This document shows positions 13,113 to 25,201 of a DNA stretch of 60,000 nucleotides, in pieces. Both the position numbers and the translations under genes were made by a program. The stretch comes from Cryptomeria japonica (taxonomy: Eukaryota > Streptophyta > Pinopsida > Cupressales > Cupressaceae): positions 550,994,136 to 551,054,135 of the forward strand of contig NC_081413.1 in the NCBI RefSeq assembly GCF_030272615.1. The letters run 5' to 3'. The stretch's first letter is position 1, and every line of letters begins with the position of its first letter. The notes under the pieces are model-generated. The model saw nothing but the letters and a program-made list of their open reading frames with translations, did not search any database and had not been told where the DNA came from.

Positions 13113-14601
13113 TGTAAGGAAAGCACAGTGCGGAAACGCCTTCCTAATGTCAATTAATAGGGAAGATCATACAAGAATGCAGCTTAAAACGTTTACAGAG
13201 CATTAAGAATAACATAGACAAAACAAATAGAATCAATACAGAAACAGAACACCCAAAATTATGTGGGAAATCCCTTTCGGGAAAAAACCCACCACCAACA
13301 GTCGAACACTTTATTTTTCAGTAAATAAATTTACAACAAAGTTTCTGTCTATAACTACAGGTATTCGTTATCAGATTCTAACGAACTAGACACTACAACC
13401 AGCTCTCGATTATCAGTCACACTTTACCATAGTTATCTAATGGCTTCATATATCAGATTGTTGATAGTTCATCTGAGCAACTGCACCAACGGTTCGAAGT
13501 CTAACCATCTGCGTCGGTCTGCATTCATGAGAAACACAATATCCCACATGCACCAAGAAGTCGGGTTGGTTCATATTCAAATACACCGACAAGACCATCT
13601 TCAATGTCCAAGTGTTTATCTTTTGGACTCGGGTTCGAGCGCACACCCGTAGTTAGTCTCTACTCCATTGACCATCAGAAAAACCATAAATGCATTGCTC
13701 CGATCTCCCGATGACACCACAGCGACTTGATCGGTCCATTGGCATCGCTTCCATCTTGTCAACCCAATCACTGAAGGCGACCTCATTGAGCATCGATGTA
13801 GCAAAACAACCAGTTCTATTGATCTCCGATAATACTCCGATCACCAAAGGCAATTCCATCAGGTCATCGGCAAGACAACTAAATAACTATCTCGATCATC
13901 TAATCTTCCTTGATCTTCTTGATCTATCTTTTGCCACGGTGTTACTCCCTGGTTCATCCACACGTCCAACTATGCACCACCTGATCTACCACTAGACCAC
14001 CACCTCATCAGTCGCTAAGCCACGATGGTTAACCAACGAGTATCTTCATCATGTGATATAGTGACAACCATCCGATCATCCCAGACTTGCTCACCAGTTA
14101 ACTTGCCTGAGTTGCTCTCTTGTCAGGCCCCACCACTCGGTCGCCAAGCCGCGATGGATAACATTCGTGCATCTCCATTGTGCGGTATAATGACAACCAT
14201 TCGATCATCCCAAACTTTCTCACCAGTTAACTTGCCTGAGTTGCTTTCTTGTCAGGCCCCACCACTTGGTCGCCAAGCCGTGAGGAATAAATTTTGTGCA
14301 TCTCTCTATTGTGGTATAGCGATAGCTATTGATCCACCTTCAACCTGCACGGTCGTTAACTCGCTTCTTTTTTCATGTACTTTGTTGCCAAGTCACGGGA
14401 ATTATTTGGAAATCATCTTCCCATCGCGGTATAGCGATAATCATTCGATCATCTCGGACCTGATCACCTGTTAACCGATCACTGGAAGAAGATTCCATCG
14501 GCCCATCGACAAGAGTCACACCGACAGTTGTTCCATCGGGATAGGTTACTCCGATCAGTTTGAACAGAAGTCAAGTTAATTTGAGGCACATATTTCCAAC
14601 A
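13113..14601 (-). repeat. Element A 5' LTR, full length (1489 bp)
   Basis: It begins TGTAAGG and ends CCAACA on the plus strand, so the minus-strand LTR runs TGTTGG...CCTTACA. It is homologous to 7622-8931 except for its first ~190 bp. It contains repeated words such as CACCACTTGGTCGCCAAGCC in more than one copy. Confidence 0.85.
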
Positions 14602-15074
14602 TATCCAACTTCTGCCTGTAGGAAAAGTGATTTTTCACAACATGCAAAGAATTGAAAACCATACGAACACAACCCACAACCTAAATTTACTATGAAATCT
14701 TCCTATTTTTGTAAAGCATAAATGAGATAGAGTAAAGTATTAGAAATTAAATCACAATAGCTCTATCAAATCATTCATCTTACAATGGAAAAATAAGAAT
14801 AATTAACAAGGAAATTGAAACCCTCTATTGCATACTGAAAAATAATCTCTATTACAATGCTGAAAACTGAGAAAAAGTACTGAGATACAATGCTTTTTTC
14901 TGCTATGTGTGTGGGAGAAAAGAAAGAACCAAAGGGAAAAAAGAAGTAGGAGAAATAAATATATAGAAGATTCTCCTTCAAAAATCCTAAGTGAAAAAGT
15001 CACATGAGAAAAATCCTTGGGCAAATTTTCCCAAAACAACATTAAAAACTAATGCATAACCCTTCCAAAAATAA
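14602..15074. other. Unassigned AT-rich sequence
   Basis: No convincing ORF, LTR end or known motif was seen. The composition is A-rich on the plus strand. Confidence 0.4.
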
Positions 15075-15395
15075 CCTGCAATGCTGAAAAATAGGTTTGC
15101 CACTGATACTGCATGAAAAAGAAACCCTTTGTGAAAAATATAACTGTCAAAAATGCCCAATATAGCTCTGAAAGAAAACAAACAGTCTCTATCCCAAAAA
15201 TCTGCATGTGCTTGCTAGAAATAGCCAAGGAAAAGGAAAACCCCCTCTATTGATAATCTGCATGAGTTTTGACTCCAAATATAGCGTTGGAAGAAAACAA
15301 ACCCCTCCATGTGAAAGTTGCATGGTGCATGATGCTAAATATAGCTGCACGGGAAAAGAAAGACCCTCTTCGCATACATTGCACGTCCTTTTTTC
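15075..15395 (+). repeat. Degenerate ~60-bp tandem repeat
   Basis: Units contain CTGCATG, then a variable part, then AAATATAGC, then GGAAGAAAACAAACCCCTC. CTGCATG-like boxes occur at 15202, 15258, 15318 and 15379 (spacing 56-61 bp), with weaker earlier copies near 15077, 15109 and 15144. No coding function is evident. Confidence 0.65.
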
Positions 15396-17998
15396 TTTTT
15401 TCTTTTAAATAATTCTATCTTAGCTCTTACTAAAACAAATAATTATATAGTCTTAATAAAGGCAAAAATAAAGTTATTTTTTCCTTTAAAATTTAATACA
15501 TTTTTATTGAAATCCTTAAAAGAATAAAAATATATTAAATTATACACATTTGAGATTTTATTATAATTTAAAATATATTAATTAATATTTTCAAAAAGAA
15601 TTTATATCTTAATTAATATATGTTAAATTAGAATTTATGATATAAGAACCTTTATACTAGTGGGTTTTACATTGAATACCTAGGTCTAATGACATGCATA
15701 GTCAAGACCTTGGGTATGCATTACATGTATTATTTGTTTCTATAAAACAAATATAAAAGAAATATAAAGCCTCATTTTAGGGCATACAATAAAAAAGATC
15801 GATCCCTAAAGCCTCGTATTCTTCATCTTTTCATTATGCATCTTTTGTCTTGGATGAGAGGCTCATGTGGCCACCATGCATCTTGTTACTTGCTCGAACT
15901 GGGCTTGAATCTAGGACTGAAAGTGAACTTGGGGTTCTCTTAGCATTGCGTGATATGTGGAATAACCCGTTGTCTTTTATACTTTGGAAAAATAATGCAA
16001 AATTTTTACTTCATGCATGATATTTAGGGCTTTGAAGTTAAATGTTCTCTTGCCGCTCCATTTGCATGATTACGAACTTCTGAAATGACTTTTGTGCACA
16101 ACATTTTGCTCATAAGACTATCATATCATGGTTATACCAAAAACTTAGTTTATGAATCGGTATTTTAAAATGAATGCTCTAATGGTGACTATGGATGGAT
16201 TTCAAGATTTTGATCTGTGATATTTGATATTGCTCTTATCATGTGAATGCCTTTGTTGCTTGAGAAATCCTTTGATATATGTTCTATAAAGCTCTTTGAC
16301 TAAGAATATTGTAAGCATGATACCATCTCAGTTTTATCGTTCTCACTGTATTTCGCTGTCAACGACTGCAAACTGGAGGTAAATGTGTATAACTATATCA
16401 TCATGCCCTATTTTCTCATAAATTATTGCTCTGAATCTCTTTCTAGCTGCTATAAAGGCTGCTAAAATTCTTGACCTGTGCAGGTTTCTTATATTACTTT
16501 GCCAATGGACCTTACTTTACTTGCTCATATGAAAACCTCCTTGTGATTGAACTTTTTTTAAAGATGGCAGTCAGTGTCATATGGTTTTCATTCATTGCCT
16601 GAAGTGTGAATGATCATAGTATGATAGATGAATGCTCATATTGGTATACTGTCATGGTTACCGAGATCACTGTTATTGTTATTCTTGACTCAGGCATTGT
16701 TCAAGATGATTAATGGGCTGCTCTCTAACCTATGATTACTCTTCTTGGTTGTAGATATCTCTTTCACATCTGCTTTTAGCTTTGATAGTGATTATTTATC
16801 CCTTGGTATGATTTGTATGCTTTGTGTCTTCTTGGCTGATCGTGCATATTCATACTGAAATCCATTAGACCTATCCTTCTTTCTATTGGCAAAAACTTTA
16901 AGATAAAAACTCCTTAACCACTATTCTTTTGATTACTTTGAGCGATTCTTGTCTTTATATACTATCTAAAGGGTTTTCTTATTCATTAGAAGATGCTGCT
17001 ATGACCCCTGTTCATCATTGTTTATAAAGTTTTATGACTGCCAACATGATTCGTTGTATCTTTGTGATTGAGATTACTGTTAATAGATATTTTACAACAT
17101 ATTTATGTGATCAAAAATTTGTTATGAAAGCCATTGCTACAATTTCTTTGTCAAAATTATAATAATGTGACTATAACCCTTGACAACCTAGTGTCTTTGT
17201 CTGCTATGCACACTTAATTGGCTATCTTCCTTAGGCTCTTTGCTAGTTTCCAATGAATTTAAAGTCTCAATGTTGTGAATTGTGCATGCACCATTAAAGG
17301 ATATTTATGTTCATGTACTAATCTTGACAACTATTATCCTCACTATATTCTTTAATGGCTTAATGTTGCTCTGAAGGTGTATCATTACAGGATGATACAT
17401 ATTTGTTCTTCTATTAAGCTACTTCCGCTCATCTTTCATTGTCCTTGAAGTATTCCAACTCACTGTAATATATGTTTGTGTGCCTTGGACAATACTAATA
17501 TCCATGGTGGTTGTAGAGCTGATATTCATAGTTTGTCTTCAATGGTTGTTCTGGCTTTTGTTATTGCTTCTAAGGTCAAGTTATGGCTGCTCATTTTGAT
17601 AACTTTTATGTCTGCTTCATGGAAGGACTGCGATTCCAATTTGATGGTCTTCATGATAGTATTCTCTCATGTGCTTATATCATACCCTTGTGACTGGTTT
17701 TCTTATACTCTATCTTGACATTGATGCAACATACTTTTCCATAGCTATCATAGTATTGTCATGATAACAAATTCCTTTTATCTCTTTCATAATGGTTGTT
17801 CTAAAGCTTGCTTATGATTGCAATATTGCCCTACTTAGGACAATCATCCTCATATATACTCAAGATAGAGGAAAGATCATATTGTATTTGAGTTTTGAAC
17901 ATTTGCTAAGTGACCTTAGTACTATCTATATCACTGTGAGATACTAGTTGTGTGAGTATTATAGTCATGTCTCGACATACATTTGTTGCTATTGTTAG
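15396..17998. other. Long non-coding AT-rich region
   Basis: About 2.6 kb without a supported gene. Open frames here are short and of random composition. A strongly AT-rich block lies at about 15400-15650. The rest is T-rich and looks like intron, intergenic or LTR-derived sequence. I could not assign it. Confidence 0.4.
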
Positions 17999-19484
17999 TG
18001 TAGACACATAAAAGTTGCACAATGAATTAAGTGAATTTTATTAATTTAATTATCCCTAATTCTTCCAATTAATTAAAATAAGATTTAATTAATATCCCTA
18101 TTCTTTTATTTGACCTTTTAATCAAATTAAAGATTTGATTAAATCTCCTTCTTCTAGCCTAACCTATTAATTAAACTAAGGTTTGATTAAGTACCCTTAG
18201 CCATTTGATTGAATAAATCTTATTTATTTGATTAAAATCCTTTTTCCCCCTTTTGATTAAATTCACATTTAATTGAAAATCCCCTTTGCAAATAAATAAA
18301 TCATTATTTATTTGTGAATAGTTCCCCAACTTGCAAAATCCTACAAATGCAAGTTGCATCCCTTTTGGCTAAATTAAATCATTTTAATTTGCTAAAATAC
18401 CTATTTTCCCTCACCCACTTGCAAAATCCTACATCTCCCACTCGCATCCTAATCATCCTTCTAGAAACTTCCTAATCCTAATCATGTCTAATCTCCTAAT
18501 CATGTCCTTTCCCTAAATTTGGGGGAGCCACTTCTTCAAATTTGGAAGAAAGTTTTCAAAATGCATTTAAGACTTTATCTATTTCAACAAGTTAACTTGT
18601 TGAGTCTTCCAAACATGTAAGGCTCTTACATGTGCTTTTCCTCTTGGAGCAAGTTATCCTCCAAAGTCTTCAAAAGGCATTAAATTCCTCTTACAAGCCC
18701 ACACCCCTTAGCAATGATGGTTGTCCCTTCAACCATTTTCCCATGTTGCACAAGAGTTTACCTCTTGGGTAATAGCATGCCTCCCTGGTTAATGATAGTA
18801 TCCAATGATGTCACTCCTTGAGGTTATCCCTAATTGCTTTATTAGCATCCTCTCAAGCCATCTCAAGGTGACATTTGCCAACTTGGGATTGGATTGAATC
18901 TCTCCCATGGATTGATAAATTTCAATCCTAGCCCTTGTTGAGATTACTCAATCTCAACCATCCATTTCTCTATTTTGCCTATAAATAGAACTCATTTCTT
19001 CAATTCAAAAATCTCAATCTTGTGCATCAAAATTATAGTCTTTTACAAGTTATCAAAGGAGATCATTGGTCACCTTAAAGTATCTAAGTCTTCTAGCATT
19101 AGCATCATAGGATTTAGCTTAATTGCATTGTTTTAGATCATTTAGCCTAAATTGTATATCAATTACATACTTTTTCACCTTCATCTAGCTTAATTAGTTC
19201 ATCATAATCTTCATTTTGGAATTAAATTAGCCTCATATCATCTCCACAATCTTGATCATAACTAGCGTTTTATCTTGCATCCTTAGCTTTCATTCCTATC
19301 ATCATCTTAGCATTCACTGGGATCTTAGTTTCATTCATTTTGATCCTACAATCATCATTTAAATCTAGTTCTCTAGGTTGATATCCAAGAGATCAAGTGC
19401 TCTTCCAAGTGATGACCACCTTGAATCTTAAGGATCTTTAGGGATAGAAGAGCATGGAACGATTTTGAGATTTGGTTCACTAAC
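17999..19484 (+). repeat. Element B 5' LTR, first part
   Basis: It starts TGTAGACACATAAAAG, much like the start of element D's LTR (TGTATACACATAAAAA). An AT-rich U3 with many TTAATTAA-type words precedes a TATA box at 18980. The LTR continues at 26314-26413 beyond element C and ends near ATACA just before the primer-binding site. Confidence 0.65.
18980..18988 (+). promoter_or_regulatory. LTR promoter TATA box of element B
   Basis: CTATAAATA lies about 980 bp into the LTR and is followed by A/C-rich sequence typical of a plant LTR transcription start. This sets the plus-strand orientation of B. Confidence 0.55.
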
Positions 19485-20281
19485 TATTAGGATTCCCATA
19501 GATACTGAGAGGGGGGAGGGGGGGGGTGAATCAATATCTGACTTGTTAGATGATTTTCTTAACTTAAAACATGTAGAGCATATCAATACTGTATACCGGT
19601 AAACAGAAAGTAATGCAATAATAAGAGATAACAACAACCACATGAAAAACACACCATAACACAATAGTTTAATGAGGAAACTCAGTGTGGGAAAAACCTC
19701 AGTGGGATTTGTGACCCACAATATTCACTTATTGGCCAATAAGAGAATATTACTGCTACAATAGGGGCCTACACATGCAGGAAGGCCAAGTGCCTAGAGC
19801 TCACTGCTCAATTACAAAATGGGAAGTCTCACTGACTTACAAAATGGATTAAATAAATCCAATGTCTTGTACTACTTCAAAATAGCATCTACTATGCCAG
19901 ATCCAGTACCTGTTTATAGCTCTGCTTCTTACATAAACCTTTAACCTATAATTTGCATAATAGGTCTGCCTTATTTTGCCTAATTACATTCCTCCATACT
20001 TACAAAAATGTTATGCAATGATCTCTTATATATATGAGTCATTTTACAACTTGCCAAGTCAACTTACAATGATTTTACAATAATTAACAAAATTCATGTC
20101 GGCTTCTGTGCCGGTATGCTTCCTTTCACTGCCGATGCCGGTGGTCTGTGTGTCGGTGTAAAGTCTGACCTTGCTAGTGTCGATGGATTGCCTTGCCGGT
20201 GTCATAGGATTGTAAGGTTGCCATAAATGACAAAACCTTCAATCACCTACAATGTCTCATTGGAGTGTGCATTTGCCAGCA
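19485..20281 (-). repeat. Element C 3' LTR (797 bp)
   Basis: Plus-strand ends are TATTAGG (mutated from TGTTAGG) and TTGCCAGCA. It is closely similar to 25202-26313 without the 301-bp insertion there. A G-run near 19511-19526 is longer than in the partner. Confidence 0.88.
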
Positions 20282-20292
20282 ATCTCCCCCTT
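20282..20292 (-). promoter_or_regulatory. Polypurine tract of element C
   Basis: The minus strand reads AAAGGGGGAGAT immediately before the 3' LTR start. Confidence 0.75.
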
Positions 20293-20487
20293 TGGCATTG
20301 ATGGCAACACTCATGAGAAAAATTCAAAATTGTATCCAAAAATTGAAGTCCAAGAATAATACCAAAACTGTGTGCTCCCCCTAAGCAGATGATCTCTAAG
20401 TTATTGGATTTTTCTCTTCTCTACTACTTCCCCTTTGACATCAATGACAAAGGTTGTCAAAGTGTCAATAGAGTGTGGTTTCCTGTT

Positions 20488-23400
20488 TTATCCTTGTAAC
20501 CGATTGGTTACAATCTGAAAAAGATCCGCCAAAACTAGATTCAGGCTCTCAAGAAACTTTTTGCTGTCTTTTATTGCGGCCTCTGTCCTCTGAACTGTAC
20601 TAGTGAGGTGTTGGATTTGCTTTGCTGGTGTTTTTTGTCCTTGAATCAAAGCATCAGATATTTCTTTCCTTAAGGAGGCGAGGTAGTCCAGTTTTGGACT
20701 AAGTCTCCATTTAAGATCTTTCGCCTTACCTTTTGTTCTTTCTTTTTCTCTTTCCAACTTTAATAGTTTTTCCTCAAAACCTGTTATTTTCTGCTCAAAA
20801 ATTGATAATGAATCAGATGAATTAATGAAATTGTCAGCTAGTTGATTTATTTCTTCCTATATCTTGTTGATCTTCCTATCTATATCAACTGTCAAAAAGT
20901 TAGTTTTACATGTATCTTTGTACAAAGTTTTGAATTCCTTCAATGTACTACATAGTTCCGGTAGAAGTGTGTTAAATTGCCTTGTACACTTCTTTATTTA
21001 TTCCTCAAAGAATTTGTGGTTTTCCTTCTCTAATCTCTCCTTGAATGCTTCCTCTTTTATTTGTTCAATTGTCATAGTGTTTTCAGTAATATACAAAGTG
21101 TCAAGTTGACTCAAAGAATCTTTATTATCTACATTACATTTAGGTGCTATCATTTTTAAAATTGGAATGGTATCATCTATTGCCTTGTATGCTTGTGAGC
21201 TACAATCTGTTATTTTCTTTATGGAATCCAAAAGAACTTCTGTTACATTAGTTGGTTTGAATTCTACACTTGAAGAGCCAACACTCTATATTCTGTTGAT
21301 GGGAGCATTTTCTTTGCTTGTGGTGACCTCTGGTAGGTCAGTTTGTGTTTCCATTTCTTTAAGCAAAGGTTTGTCTTTCTCAGCTGTTGTCGGTGGCACT
21401 GACTCTATGTGAACCTATTGCTGAGATGGAGCCTGTTGCTCTGCTTGTTGCTCTATCTTATCATCTGTCGGTTTACCTTCTGTACCATCTGTTACCGGTG
21501 GCTCATTAGCCATATCTGTCTTCCCAGTTGTATCCTTATCTACCACAATATTGACCTTTTGAGTGTCAATGTTCGTGTATAGTACCTCAGAATTAGGATT
21601 TGTGTCCTCTTGTGGTATGTCCATACTCTCACTATCAGGTTGATTATCAGTGGTAACTACCGGTGGAGTATCCAGAGGCGGTGGGGATAGATTATTTGTT
21701 ATTTTATGTTAGGTGGTCCACCAACCTTGCCTTTTCCTTTATCCTTATCTTTCTGATATACTTTGATGGGTTTAGGATTTCTATATTCTTCCTGCTTTTC
21801 CTTCTCTACAAGGAATATGTCCCATGCATTAGCAGTTTCCTTTGCAACCTCATTTACTCTACCAACCATAAGTGCTATACGTTGGTGTGCAGTTGAGAAT
21901 ACTAACTGGTTAGCCTCTGAGATTAGATCATCTATCTCCTTTGGTGAGTTTACTGGATAAACAACAAGTAGTTTTTCAACTTTTATTTTCTTATTAGGCT
22001 CTGCAACAGCTTGCCTTCTAGCTTCAAGTCTTCTAAACAGTTCTGCTGGTAATTCATCCACAACTTGCATCAAAAATTTCTTGTAGATATCTAAGTGTAG
22101 AATTACACTGTTTTCAACTTTTTCCTTGTCATCAACTAATAATGAGTCATATAATTTATTGATGTTCATCAACTTTCCATCCTTTGTTATTTCATCTAGT
22201 AGTTTGTCAATTGGAGCAATGTTTTGTTGAGTCTTCTTCTTGGGTGTTAACTTCTTCTTCTTTGGAGTTATCTTCTTAGCCGGGGGCCTTATTGCCCGTT
22301 GTTTCTGTCTGGTTCTTCTAGGAGAAGGTGTAGATACCGGTGAAGGTTCTCTTTTCCTCACAACTCTTTTAAATGCAACTGGCATATCACTTTCCGAAGA
22401 AGTTGCTATCGGTGAAAGGTGAGTTTCTGGCTGTAGTGCTTCTAACTCATCTTCAGTGATACCAGTTTGTTTAAGTACATCTTCTTTGATAGCCTTTGCT
22501 TGCCTAGATCCTCTTCTTACTGTTGCTTCAACCTTCTTTACCCTTTTATTAGATTGAATTTGATTCTCAATAGTCTCAGCACTGCCAAATACCTCTTCTT
22601 CAGGTTCCTTGGGTGCTTCCAGAAGGGCTTTTGCATATGTTTCAATTATGTGGTCATCAGTTTCATAACCCATTTCAGTAACCCAAATGGTTCTTGAGAT
22701 AACTGCCTCCATCCAAATCTAATCCTTCTTAATAACAAAACATATTTCATCCTTATACTTATTTACAATTGCTTGTGATAATCTGACTCTAGTATTCATC
22801 TGGGCCTTTAATGCCCGAAAGTACTCATTTATATTCTTTTCTCTATTTTCACCCATGTTGTTTAGTAAATTAGACAATTGTTTGCCTACCAGTATATCAA
22901 AACCAAGACTTTTGTTTCCGATACTGGGCACCTATTTTGTTATGTGCAGCATTAAACAGACAAGTAGGTTACCAAATCTAAATGTCCCCTTTTTGTCTTT
23001 CTTTATCTTTCCTATATTGTCAATAAGTTAATCTTTCAACCATTCACACACATCTATTTTTGCATTATCTTTAATCATATCATAAGCACTCTTTATGCAT
23101 AGGCTAGAGACTGAATTTATCCTGTTTGCATGTGTGGTTTATAACCTAAAATCATGCTAATGAATCTGACATTGATGTCCGTTACATCATTTACTCTTAA
23201 AGATCTCTTATCAAATGTTGCACCTGTTAGGTTGATCACTAGGTCATTTGAGACCTTCTTTGTCTTATCAGGTCTGTTACCGGTGGAAGGTAACCCTGTC
23301 ACAGCTTTTACTGCCTCTCAAGTGATTTTGTGAATTGAGTCTAAACAGAAGAATGCACCATGTACCCTGCTTAAAACTATCCTTATAACTTCCTTAGGGA

Positions 23401-23719
23401 AATCCGGAATACTAAGAATTTCAGTGAATCCTAGGGTTTCAACTATTTTGTGTTCAGGTTTCACATTACCGGGATCGTCACAAATTTCAGTCTTATACAT
23501 GCTCTTGATTTCCTCATCACCTAATTCTTCTATGTGACAATGAATGTACATTCTAGGGTCTTCAACAAAAACTTCTCCTTTGGGAATTTGAGAAAAAGCA
23601 CCAACATTATCATCCTTCTTAGCTATTTCGGGAACTAACTGAAGTACGGGTCTAGGGCGTTTGATTACTTCGACTATAGTAGGGTTTGCTATGAATTCAG
23701 GAACATATGAAGAAGCCAT
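20488..23719 (-). pseudogene. Element C orphan ORF of about 3.2 kb, function unknown
   Basis: This decayed reading frame occupies the place of pol. The likely start at 23719 gives MASSYVPEFIANPTIVEV. The first 200 codons end in IHKIT, a stop, then EAVKAVTGLPSTGNRP, a motif like that at 5.9 kb and weakly like plant mobile domains. After a shift near 23113 it continues through FRFGNLLVCLMLHI to 22719-22931. The longest open stretch (21699-22712, 337 codons) has a very basic segment ITPKKKKLTPKKK, perhaps a nuclear signal, then charged helical sequence. The C-terminal part (20488-21624) is acidic, then helical and coiled-coil-like. No catalytic motif was recognised. Confidence 0.6.
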
Positions 23720-24017
23720 GATTATAAATACCTTTATCTGCCTTAGGAATGATTGCTTGCTGAATTGCTTTGCTCGGAATGTCTTTGCTCAGGAATTTTC
23801 GCGCTCTTCGAATGTTTGAATGCTCGGTGAAATGAAATTGGAGCCAAAAACACTGATTTATAATGTTAATTTTGCCAACCGCCACATTTAATGCTTGTCA
23901 GTTATGTAATCACTTAACTTATCTGCCGGTATAGAAGTAATTTCAACTTCTTACCATCAACGGAGGGAATAATAGCATGTTTCACATTTGATTGCCAAAC
24001 CCTCAAAGGAATTTTCT

Positions 24018-25130
24018 TCAGTTAGATGAAGAGTCTCCTGCCGACGGAGTGCTACTCTGTTCTGCCGGTGGAGGAGTATTCCTATCAACATTCAGTTCTG
24101 ATTTCCTAATCCATTGTTTTGAGAATTCCTGCTTAACTTCTTCAAATTTTTCTTTTCCTTTCAAACTAGGACCTTTGTTATTTACCGATGAGGACTTGCT
24201 TCTACAAAATTTAGCAATATGTCCAATTTTGTTACAGGCATAACAAGTCACATTATTTTTTTGAATAACTTTCCCATATCCTATGCTGGTTTGTGTTCTG
24301 CATTGATTAGATAAGTGTCCAAATCTTCCACAAACATAACATCTCACATTCATTCTGCAATTTTCAGAATTATGACCAACTTTGTTGCATTTTGAACATT
24401 GACCGGTGGGTGTATTGGTATTCTGATAATTTCTAGATCTACATTGATTTTCTCTATGACCATACTTGTTACAGTTAAAGCATTTGCTATTAAATTTATA
24501 AGCAGTAGGCTGTCTTACTGGTTTTCCATGATCCTATGTGTTTGTAGTACCGGAGCTTTCTCCAGCTTCAAAGCCAAGTCCACAAGTGTCACCATTAGGT
24601 TTTTGGTTCTTCAACAAATCACCAAGTTCTTTTGAGCTTTTCTTGATTTTTTCTTTGTGTTGATTTGCAGTATCCAGTTCTCTTACCAAAATTTCTTTTT
24701 GTCTCATAAGTTCATTTAAATCATTTTGTGTATGCATCAGATCTGTCTTCAACAAATCATTTTCATAGCTAAGTCTTGTGTTCTCATTTGCAGCATCACT
24801 TAGTCTTCTAGTCAAATCTTCTTCATTCTTCTTTCTATCTTCAATTTCCTTACAAAATCTCATAGTCATATCCTGCGTCTCATTCTTTGTTGTCATGTTC
24901 TCTTGTTTCAACTTGTTTATCAGATCACTAAGAGTTTCCTTTTCATCATTCTCATTTTGCATCTTTTCACAAAGTTCTCTTCTCTTGTTTCTTGCAATGG
25001 TAAGATTTTCTTGAAGTGCTTGAATGATATCCTGTGCAGGCTTTAGATCATCTTCAAGTTTGATATTTTTTAACTTTTCTACATCATAGTCTAAGAGAGC
25101 TGCTTCTAATTGCTTCATCAAGTTTTCCAT
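24018..25130 (-). pseudogene. Element C Gag-like protein: coiled coil plus four CCHC knuckles
   Basis: The first ATG at 25130 gives MENLMKQLEAALLDYDVEKL, about 55 bp inside the primer-binding site. About 200 residues of charged heptad sequence follow. A stop near 24537 is followed in the same reading by four knuckles: CFNCNKYGHRENQC, CSKCNKVGHNSENC, CYVCGRFGHLSNQC and CYACNKIGHIAKFC (24200-24490). A Lys/Ser/Pro-rich tail ends at 24018. Copia Gag normally has one knuckle and a UBN2 domain; no UBN2 is seen here. RNA binding is inferred from the knuckles. Confidence 0.75.
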
Positions 25131-25183
25131 GTCTACCGGTGTCAAGATCTTCCTCAAGCTGTTAGGCTTCTGAAAATAGAGGA

Positions 25184-25199
25184 CCAAGCTTTGATACCA
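25184..25199 (-). other. Primer-binding site of element C
   Basis: On the minus strand it reads TGGTATCAAAGCTTGG. This matches the initiator-Met type site TGGTATCAGAGCTTGG with one change and lies two bases from the LTR. Confidence 0.85.
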
Positions 25200-25201
25200 A
25201 T

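Larger units (their letters stand above)
7622..14601 (-). mobile_element. Element A: Ty1-copia LTR retrotransposon, decayed
   Basis: Two long direct repeats flank a minus-strand gag-pol with the copia order gag, protease, integrase, RT, RNase H. A mutated primer-binding site adjoins the 5' LTR and an AAGTGGGAGTT polypurine tract adjoins the 3' LTR. All coding parts carry stops. The outer end of the 3' LTR is missing, so no target duplication can be read. Confidence 0.92.

Noticed and set aside
15690-15740. Inverted ATGCATA/TATGCAT words
   Set aside because: The arms are only about seven matched bases with mismatched extensions, not above chance in AT-rich DNA.
17476-17718. 80-codon ORF on the plus strand
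   Set aside because: It has no motif, hydrophobic T-driven composition and no conserved context. It is likely a chance frame in AT-rich DNA.
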